A DNA stretch of 52,026 nt from positions 1-52,026 of the forward strand of contig URBQ01000018.1 of the NCBI GenBank assembly GCA_900546115.1, read 5' to 3'. Both the position numbers and the translations under genes were made by a program. The first letter of the stretch is position 1, and every line of letters starts with the position of its first letter. The notes under the pieces were generated by a model, which worked only from the letters and a program-made list of their open reading frames with translations, was not told where the DNA came from and did no database searches. Positions 8,143-13,829 of this stretch are shown here, piece after piece. The stretch is from an uncultured Collinsella sp. GTDB lineage: Bacteria; Actinomycetota; Coriobacteriia; Coriobacteriales; Coriobacteriaceae.

Positions 8143-8547
8143 TTAGCCAAAAAAGCGCTTGATCTCGATCTCGGCGTTCTCCAGGCAGTCGGAGCCGTGA
8201 ATCACATTGGCGTTGACATCGACAGCAAAGTCGCCGCGAATGGTGCCGGGGGCAGCATCAAGCGGGTTGGTGGCGCCCATAAGGGTGCGCATCTTGGAGA
8301 CAGCGGAGAGACCGGAAACGACCATCTTGACGACCGGACCGCTCGTCATAAAGTCGCAGAGACCGCCAAAGAAGGGCTTGTCGGCCAGATGGGCGTAGTG
8401 CTCCTCGACGGTAGCGCGCTCGAGCGTGGTCATCTCCATGCGCTCGATAACAAGGCCGCTGCGCTCAATGCGAGCAACGATCTCGCCGATCTTGCGATCG
8501 CGCACGGCGTCGGGCTTAATCATGATGAAGGTCTTCTCGATAGCCAT
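8143..8547 (-). CDS. ndk: Nucleoside-diphosphate kinase
   Basis: 134-aa Ndk, which balances NTP pools by phosphate transfer through a phosphohistidine. The N-terminus TFIMIKPDAV and the C-terminal NVIHGSD motif, whose His (about residue 117) is the catalytic residue, are intact, as is SxxNAxxEIxxFF. The chosen ATG at 8547 begins five residues before the conserved strand and is preceded by GAAAGG; an earlier in-frame ATG adds 14 unrelated residues. A weak promoter (TTTAAC, 17 nt, TACGAT with -10 at 8611-8616) may drive it. Monocistronic, with its own terminator. Confidence 0.95.
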   Translation of the reverse strand: MAIEKTFIMIKPDAVRDRKIGEIVARIERSGLVIERMEMTTLERATVEEHYAHLADKPFFGGLCDFMTSGPVVKMVVSGLSAVSKMRTLMGATNPLDAAPGTIRGDFAVDVNANVIHGSDCLENAEIEIKRFFG

Positions 8548-8845
8548 AAGGTAGCCTTTCAAGTAGGTTCGCGCGTGCCCAAGTCCCATTCCGGCACCCG
8601 CCTGGACTGCATCGTAACAGAGTTCTAGCTGCAGTTAAACAAAAAGCCGTTTATTGAAGCGTTATTATTTATTAAAGCGCTCCATATGTGTCACTTCTGT
8701 TTCGAAGCCCGACTAGAGTACCATCCGTCCCACTTTCAACTGCAACGAACAGAACGGGCGGTCGATTGTCGCCCGTGAACGCACCCCCTTCACAACCTGC
8801 GCAAATGTCCTACAGAAGTTCTCGACAAGCTCCTTCCTTCTCTAT
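8548..8845. other. gene-free spacer between ndk and argH
   Basis: Holds the weak ndk promoter candidate near 8611-8640 and a small ACGGGCG/CGCCCGT hairpin at 8754-8776. No coding region with a ribosome site was found on either strand. Confidence 0.5.
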
Positions 8846-8879
8846 AACAAAACGGGTGCCCACCGTAGCGGGCACCCGT
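8846..8879 (-). terminator. argH terminator
   Basis: Minus-strand stem ACGGGTGCCC / GGGCACCCGT, 8-nt loop, TTTTG tail, located 45 nt past the argH stop. Confidence 0.85.
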
Positions 8880-8924
8880 AAAGGCAAAATATGATGAACA
8901 CACCAGACAGACGCATCCAATAAG

Positions 8925-10355
8925 CTAATTAGCTCCGTGGCCCATCTCGACGACCTTGGATAACGAGCCAAACACGCCCTCGTCGGCCACGAGCTGCGCC
9001 TCGGCACGCTGCAGCTGCACGGCAACGGCGGCAGGAGCGGTGCCGCCCTCGGTCGTGCGCGCGGCAACGATCGACGGGATGTCGAGTGCCTCGGTAATAT
9101 CGCGCTCAAAGAGCGGGCTTGCCTCCTGGAACACCTCAAACGGCAGATCCTCAAGATTGCAGCCGCGCTTCTCACACATCAGGACCAGATGGCCCACCAC
9201 GGCATGCGCCTCACGGAACGGCAGGCCACGCTTGGCCAGGTAATCGGCAACATCGGTGGCGGCAAGATGACCCACACCGCACTCGCGCGCCATGGCATCC
9301 TCGTTGACGGTCCAAGTCGAAATCATACCGGCCATAACCGACAGGCACTGCATGAGCGTGTGGGCGGTATCGAGCGCGCCCTCCTTGTCCTCCTGCAAGT
9401 CCTTGTTATAGGCCAGCGGCAGGCCCTTCATGGTCACCAGCAGCTGCACCAGGTTGCCATATACACGGCCGCTCTTGCCGCGGATAAGCTCGGCAAAGTC
9501 GGGGTTCTTCTTCTGCGGCATGATGGACGAGCCGGTGGAGTACGAGTCAGAAAGCGTAATAAAGCCAAACTCGGAGCTCGACCACAACACGATCTCCTCG
9601 GAAAGACGCGACAGGTGCATGGCCATGACGGAGCCGGCGTAATGCAGATCGAGCAGGAAATCACGGTCGGAAACCGCATCGAGCGAGTTGGGAATCACAC
9701 CCGCAAAGCCAAGCTCGGCAGCCGTCATCTGGCGATCGAGCGGATAGCTCGTACCGGCAAGCGCGGCAGCACCCAGCGGGCAGTTGTCGGCGGCATCAAA
9801 GGCGGCCTTCAGGCGCGTAAAGTCGCGCGCGAACATCCAGGAATACGCCAGCAGATGATGTGACAGCAGCACGGGCTGAGCGTGCTGCATATGCGTGTAG
9901 CCCGGAAGAATCACCTTGTCGTACTTCTTGGCCGCATCCACCAGCACATGGCGCAGCTCAAGATTGGCCTCCATGAGCTCCTTGGCCAGCGCCTTGACGC
10001 CCAGGCGCGTATCGGTCGCCACCTGGTCGTTGCGCGAACGCCCAGTATGCAAGCGCTTGCCAGCCTCGCCGATACGACGCGTCAGCTCGCTTTCGATGGA
10101 CATATGAATGTCCTCGTCGTTGATATCAAAGGTGAAGTTGCCGGCATCGATATCCTGTTCGATTCCGGTCAGGCCCTCGGCAATCGCCTGCTCGTCCTCG
10201 GCGCTGATAATGCCCTGGGCCGCCAGCATCTTGGCATGTGCCTTAGATCCGGCGATATCCTGCTTATAGAGATGTTTGTCAACCGGCAACGACGCGCCAA
10301 ACTCCTGCGTGACCTCGGCCACGCCTGCCTCAAAACGACCGCCCCAAAGAGCCAT
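8925..10355 (-). CDS. argH: Argininosuccinate lyase
   Basis: 476-aa ArgH, which splits argininosuccinate into arginine and fumarate, the last step of arginine synthesis. The fumarase/aspartase superfamily signature GSSIMPQKKNPD is present near residue 280, along with LHTGRSRNDQVATD (substrate-binding) and TAADLA-type histidine region GYTHMQHAQPVLLSHH. MALWGGRFEAG is the usual N-terminus; the ATG at 10355 has AAAGGGG upstream. It lies downstream of argG in the same direction, separated by a hairpin and a 56-codon ORF, so co-transcription with argG is uncertain. Confidence 0.96.
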   Translation of the reverse strand: MALWGGRFEAGVAEVTQEFGASLPVDKHLYKQDIAGSKAHAKMLAAQGIISAEDEQAIAEGLTGIEQDIDAGNFTFDINDEDIHMSIESELTRRIGEAGKRLHTGRSRNDQVATDTRLGVKALAKELMEANLELRHVLVDAAKKYDKVILPGYTHMQHAQPVLLSHHLLAYSWMFARDFTRLKAAFDAADNCPLGAAALAGTSYPLDRQMTAAELGFAGVIPNSLDAVSDRDFLLDLHYAGSVMAMHLSRLSEEIVLWSSSEFGFITLSDSYSTGSSIMPQKKNPDFAELIRGKSGRVYGNLVQLLVTMKGLPLAYNKDLQEDKEGALDTAHTLMQCLSVMAGMISTWTVNEDAMARECGVGHLAATDVADYLAKRGLPFREAHAVVGHLVLMCEKRGCNLEDLPFEVFQEASPLFERDITEALDIPSIVAARTTEGGTAPAAVAVQLQRAEAQLVADEGVFGSLSKVVEMGHGAN

Positions 10356-10473
10356 GGAACCGTCCCCTTTCATCAAATCCCAAAACAAGCGCCCAAAGCA
10401 ATGCGCCCTGTCGCTAAAGCGATTTCTCAACCGCTAGTTTTGCATATTCCCCACCATGTGCGAGGCCATATAG

Positions 10474-10644
10474 CTAATTTGCAAAGAAGTGACGCGCCAT
10501 GCACTTGGCGCCCAACGTCTCCCTCCGAATGTTGCCCTGCGAACCATCGATCCAGGCCTTTAGGCTCATAGGAACGTCCTCGACCTTTGCAGCATCGAAC
10601 TCGGGCGCGAGGGCAAGTAAAGCATGCGCGATAGCATTGAACAT
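10474..10644 (-). CDS. small hypothetical protein between argG and argH
   Basis: 56-aa ORF with a good ribosome site (GGGGAG, 8 nt before the ATG at 10644). It begins MFNAIAHALLALAPEF and ends CMARHFFAN; the middle is polar (SLKAWIDGSQGNIRR). No membrane segment and no known family recognised. An AT-rich TATATATAT stretch and TTGACG lie just upstream. Its place between the two arginine genes on the same strand suggests it may be part of that region, but the link is only positional. It could be a real small protein or chance. Confidence 0.45.
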   Translation of the reverse strand: MFNAIAHALLALAPEFDAAKVEDVPMSLKAWIDGSQGNIRRETLGAKCMARHFFAN

Positions 10645-10694
10645 AATGGATACTCCCCATATATATAGGCGCAGGGCCGTCAAATTGATAGGAG

Positions 10695-10724
10695 GAGCCC
10701 CGCCGGACAACCCCGGCGGGGCTC
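10695..10724 (-). terminator. strong hairpin after argG
   Basis: 12-bp stem GAGCCCCGCCGG (10695-10706) with CCGGCGGGGCTC (10713-10724), 6-nt loop, 154 nt past the argG stop. There is no U-tract, so it may be a partial or factor-assisted terminator, or a processing/stability structure. Confidence 0.5.
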
Positions 10725-10877
10725 GGACTCAGCCGCAGACGCGGCATCATATATGCGGGCGGAACGTAGGGGCCACCGATGTTAAGAAGTGTCAGCAAGC
10801 ATAACGAAAGGTAGGGACCCCATGCGCCCGTTATGTATCACGCGGATGGGCCGCGCGGATACCAAAGGAAGGAGGCG

Positions 10878-12104
10878 CTAGGCCTGGGCGGCAGCAGAGC
10901 TGGGGCCCTGGACCTTAGCCCACGTCTTGAGCGACAGCGTATCGATCTCGATAAAGCCGGCGCTGGCCTTCTCGTCAAACGTAGTGTCGCGGTCGTAGGT
11001 AGCCAGACCGTAGTCATACAGGCTAAACGGGCTCTTGCGGCCGACGACATGGCAGTTGCCCTTAAAGAACTTCAGACGGACGGTGCCGGTCACGAACTTC
11101 TGGGTGTCGGCCATAAAGGCATCGAGCGCGTTTTTGAGCGGGCTGTACCACTGGCCGTTGTACACGGCGGTGGCCCAATCCTGCTCAAGCTTAATCTTCT
11201 CCTTGAGCAGGTCGCCCTCGACGCAAATGTCCTCGAGCGCCTTGTGGGCGGTGATAAGCGTCAGGGCGCCGGGGACCTCATAGCACTCGCGGCTCTTGAG
11301 GCCCACCAGACGATCCTCGACCAGGTCCAGGCGACCAAAGCCATTGTCGCCGGAGATCTTGTTGAGGGCGATGACGATCTCGGAGAGCTTCATCTTCTTG
11401 CCGTCGACGGCGACGGGCTTGCCCGCCTCAAACTCAATCTCGGTATAGGTCGGGGCGTCGGGCGTATCCTCGGGGTTCTTGGTCATAACCCAGGCGTCGT
11501 CGAGCGGCTCGTTCCAGGGATCCTCCAGGTGACCGCACTCAATGGCGCGACCCCACAGGTTGTCGTCGATGGAATAGGGGTTGTCGTTGGCACCCTCGGG
11601 AACCGGCACGTTGTGGGCGTGGGCGTAGGCGACCTCGTCCGGACGGCACTTCAGATCCCACTCGCGAACCGGGGCGATAACCTTGAGCTCGGGGTCGAGG
11701 GCCTTGACGGCGGCCTCAAAACGGACCTGGTCGTTACCCTTGCCGGTGCAGCCGTGGGCGACGTAGGTCGCGCCAAACTCGTGGGCGACCTCAACAAGCT
11801 TCTTGGCAAGCAGCGGGCGAGACAGGGCGGAGAGCAGCGGGTACTTGTTCTCGTACATGGAGTTTGCTGCGATGGCTTTGGTCAGGAACTCATCGGAGAA
11901 CTCGTCGCGCAGGTCGAGCACCTGGCAATCGAGAACGCCCAGGTCGAGCGCCTTCTGCTTCTTGGCATCCAGTCCGGTCTCTTCCTGGCCCACGTTGCCG
12001 CAGACACAAACGACATCGAGATTCTTCTCGTCCTGGAGCCACTTGACACATACGGATGTATCAAGACCACCGGAATATGCGAGAACGACTTTTTCCTTGC
12101 TCAT
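10878..12104 (-). CDS. argG: Argininosuccinate synthase
   Basis: 408-aa ArgG, an ATP-dependent ligase joining citrulline and aspartate. It starts MSKEKVVLAYSGGLDTSVC; SGGLDTS is the PP-loop that binds ATP. GCTGKGNDQVRFE and the SIDDNLWGRAIECG segment are typical of the family. The ATG at 12104 follows GAAAGGAAACAGCC. The 200 nt upstream hold a leader-peptide ORF and alternative hairpins (see 12155-12384), so arginine-dependent attenuation is likely. No other arginine gene besides argH is in the window. Confidence 0.96.
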   Translation of the reverse strand: MSKEKVVLAYSGGLDTSVCVKWLQDEKNLDVVCVCGNVGQEETGLDAKKQKALDLGVLDCQVLDLRDEFSDEFLTKAIAANSMYENKYPLLSALSRPLLAKKLVEVAHEFGATYVAHGCTGKGNDQVRFEAAVKALDPELKVIAPVREWDLKCRPDEVAYAHAHNVPVPEGANDNPYSIDDNLWGRAIECGHLEDPWNEPLDDAWVMTKNPEDTPDAPTYTEIEFEAGKPVAVDGKKMKLSEIVIALNKISGDNGFGRLDLVEDRLVGLKSRECYEVPGALTLITAHKALEDICVEGDLLKEKIKLEQDWATAVYNGQWYSPLKNALDAFMADTQKFVTGTVRLKFFKGNCHVVGRKSPFSLYDYGLATYDRDTTFDEKASAGFIEIDTLSLKTWAKVQGPSSAAAQA

Positions 12105-12154
12105 GGCTGTTTCCTTTCGCCCTTGGTAGCTAATTAGAACATCGGTCAGTTGCA

Positions 12155-12309
12155 AGTCACTTTGAGGTCAAAAACCGTGCAAGATCAGGTTAAATAGCAA
12201 AAATCAGCACATACATGCCCTAGAAACATGCAGCAATGTCGTGCTAAAACCCAACGACCTCAAAATGACTCTGTTGAGGCAATTCGCCCCATGCGGACAG
12301 AGACGATTG
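12155..12309 (-). promoter_or_regulatory. argG leader RNA with competing hairpins (putative attenuator)
   Basis: On the transcript, TTGAGG (12258-12263) can pair with upstream CCTCAA (12274-12279) or, as part of a 15-nt arm (12256-12270), with 12155-12169 (14 of 15 matches). The long-range pairing encloses an AGCAC/GTGCT hairpin (12206-12245) followed by GATTTTTGC, which looks like a weak intrinsic terminator. A first hairpin, GACGAT/ATCGTC (12302-12317), overlaps the last Arg codons and stop of the leader peptide. The layout fits ribosome-position-dependent switching. Confidence 0.5.
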
Positions 12310-12384
12310 TTATCGTCGTCGGGAAATTGCGCGCTGGCGTCGGATGGCATTGTCTGCAGTGGTGATGATCTTTACGAACTGCAT
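12310..12384 (-). CDS. Arg-rich leader peptide of argG
   Basis: 24-codon ORF ending IRRQRAISRRR then TAA: six arginines in the last ten residues, three of them consecutive CGA codons directly before the stop. The ATG at 12384 has AAAGGAG with 6-nt spacing, one of the best ribosome sites in the window. The stop is about 205 nt upstream of argG on the same strand. The likely job is to sense charged tRNA-Arg by ribosome stalling at the Arg run. Expression and function are inferred; the sequence features are directly visible. Confidence 0.65.
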   Translation of the reverse strand: MQFVKIITTADNAIRRQRAISRRR

Positions 12385-12658
12385 CTGCCTCTCCTTTCAC
12401 CTACCGCCGGGCGCAATTCTAATATCGTAAACGGTACCTTTTCCTCGGTAAGCGGTTGTTTTTCCGTCTCCGTTTTCGATGGTCGCTATATTACGCTAAA
12501 GTGCCTACAGCGCAAGCGACAAATTCAAATTTCTGAAATTTTTTTTCATTACTTTGTGAAGCGTGGTGCAAATACGCCCCGTTCCTGCGACAATACGCTC
12601 GGTTACTGGTTGATGATTATAACGTCTGAAACAATTTCGAAACGAAAGGCGCGCTTTT
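12385..12658. other. divergent regulatory spacer argG leader / Cof-HAD
   Basis: 274-nt AT-richer spacer. On the minus strand TTGCGC, 16 nt, TAATAT (-10 near 12486-12491) is a weak candidate for the argG leader promoter. On the plus strand GATTATAAC near 12614-12622 may serve the HAD gene. No coding region is supported on the plus strand. Confidence 0.3.
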
Positions 12659-13486
12659 ATGCAAACTTACGAATCGGACACCAATATTGGAAGCATTAAG
12701 ATTCTCGCCGTCGATATGGACAAGACGCTGCTGACCGACGAGCGTGTGCTGCCCCAGGGTCTTGATGAGCGCCTAGACAAGCTCGCCAAGGCTGGCATCG
12801 TGTTCTGCCCCGCCAGCGGACGCCCCGCCCCAAAACTCGAAGAAATGTTCGAGAGCATTAAGAACCGCCTTGCTTTTTGCCCCGACAATGGAGCCTGCGT
12901 TATCTACCGCGGCAACTATATCTATAAGAGCAGCATCGATGTGGCGCTGTATCAGCAGGTGCTCGCTCGTGCCTCGGAGGACCCGCGCGCCGTTCCCGTC
13001 CTGTGCTGCTACGACGAGTTCTATGTGCTCGCCCGCGACCATCAGTACCACGACGAGATCAGCGTCTACTACAACACGATCAACTACGTCGACACCTTTG
13101 AGGGCCTTGATATCGAGTCCAATAAGATCTCGATCTTTTTCCCCGGCTACGACGCCGAGCCCGCGTTCCGCGAGACCTATAACCCCGCGTTCTCGGATCA
13201 GCTCTATGTCACCAATGCCGGCCGCGAGTGGATCGACTTTATGAACCTGGGCGTCGACAAGGGTTCGGGCGTCGCGCACCTGTGCGAGCAGCTCGGCATC
13301 GATATCGCCGATGCCGCCGCCGTGGGCGATACCTACAACGACATCCCCATGCTTGAGCGCGTCGGTCACAGCTTTATCGTGGACAATGCCGAGGAGCATA
13401 TGAACGCGCATGCTGAGTGGCGCATTCCGAGCAACAACGACGGGGGCGTACTGACGCTCATCGACGCCATCCTGGCGGCTCGGTAG
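12659..13486 (+). CDS. Cof-type HAD-IIB hydrolase
   Basis: 275-aa Cof-type (HAD-IIB) phosphatase, a family acting on sugar phosphates, nucleotides or flavin phosphates. Motif I AVDMDKTLLT is at about residue 17, motif II PASGRP near 46, and motif IV VGDTYNDIPML near 223, followed by the usual IVDNAEE. The C2 cap lies between residues about 85 and 190. The ATG at 12659 has GAAAGG upstream. Transcription appears to end in the complex palindrome that follows. Substrate cannot be told. Confidence 0.87.
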   Translation: MQTYESDTNIGSIKILAVDMDKTLLTDERVLPQGLDERLDKLAKAGIVFCPASGRPAPKLEEMFESIKNRLAFCPDNGACVIYRGNYIYKSSIDVALYQQVLARASEDPRAVPVLCCYDEFYVLARDHQYHDEISVYYNTINYVDTFEGLDIESNKISIFFPGYDAEPAFRETYNPAFSDQLYVTNAGREWIDFMNLGVDKGSGVAHLCEQLGIDIADAAAVGDTYNDIPMLERVGHSFIVDNAEEHMNAHAEWRIPSNNDGGVLTLIDAILAAR

Positions 13487-13496
13487 CCGTCCCATC

Positions 13497-13625
13497 GGGC
13501 CTGGCCGGGCGGCACGGGATAACTTTTCGCTCGGTCAGGTCCTGCGCAAGACGAAAGCCACATTAAGTGGCTTTCTTTGCGTGCGGAATCTACGAAAAGT
13601 TAACCCGTGCCGCCCGGCCAGGCCC
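13497..13625. repeat. 33-bp inverted repeat enclosing a terminator (element A)
   Basis: Arms 13497-13529 and 13593-13625 are complementary at 32 of 33 positions; they are GC-rich outside and end in TAACTTTTCG toward the centre. The loop holds the HAD terminator. The inner arm and flank resemble those of the element at 27307-27414 (shared pattern GCnGAnTC, CGAAA, GTnAACC, GTG), suggesting a repeat family. Confidence 0.6.
13553..13579 (+). terminator. terminator of Cof-HAD gene
   Basis: GAAAGCCAC (13553-13561) pairs with GTGGCTTTC (13567-13575) and is followed by TTTG. It sits in the loop of the 33-bp inverted repeat. Confidence 0.7.
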
Positions 13626-13692
13626 TAGGTTTACTTTCCTGCCGCCAAGATGGCGTCTTGAGTGTCTAGATACTTAGCTGAAATGATTTGAG

Positions 13693-13733
13693 CAGAGGGG
13701 AGCTCCTTGTTGGAAGGGGCTCCCCTCTGTTTT
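13693..13733 (+). terminator. orphan plus-strand terminator
   Basis: CAGAGGGGAGC (13693-13703) pairs with GCTCCCCTCTG (13719-13729), then TTTT. No plus-strand gene ends here apart from the already terminated HAD gene 200 nt upstream. It may be a backup terminator, end a small RNA, or serve polA from the other side. Confidence 0.6.
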
Positions 13734-13741
13734 GGTTACTG

Positions 13742-13772
13742 TGGGACAAATTAATCAGTAGTGTTTGTCCCA
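13742..13772. repeat. 31-nt palindromic repeat, copy 2
   Basis: Nine-bp stem TGGGACAAA/TTTGTCCCA around a loop containing TTAATCAG. It matches the copy at 1464-1494 at 23 of 31 positions with a compensating stem change. It lies 57 nt past the polA stop. Confidence 0.55.
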
Positions 13773-13829
13773 AATCTTAAGTATGTGGGGGCTTACGTCT
13801 TGGGCGAGCTTGCCTTACCGAGTGCTTTC

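Noticed and set aside
12241..12699. Plus-strand frame of 152 codons before the Cof-HAD gene
   Set aside because: No ribosome site, overlaps the antisense argG leader and the HAD start, and the product has no recognisable pattern.
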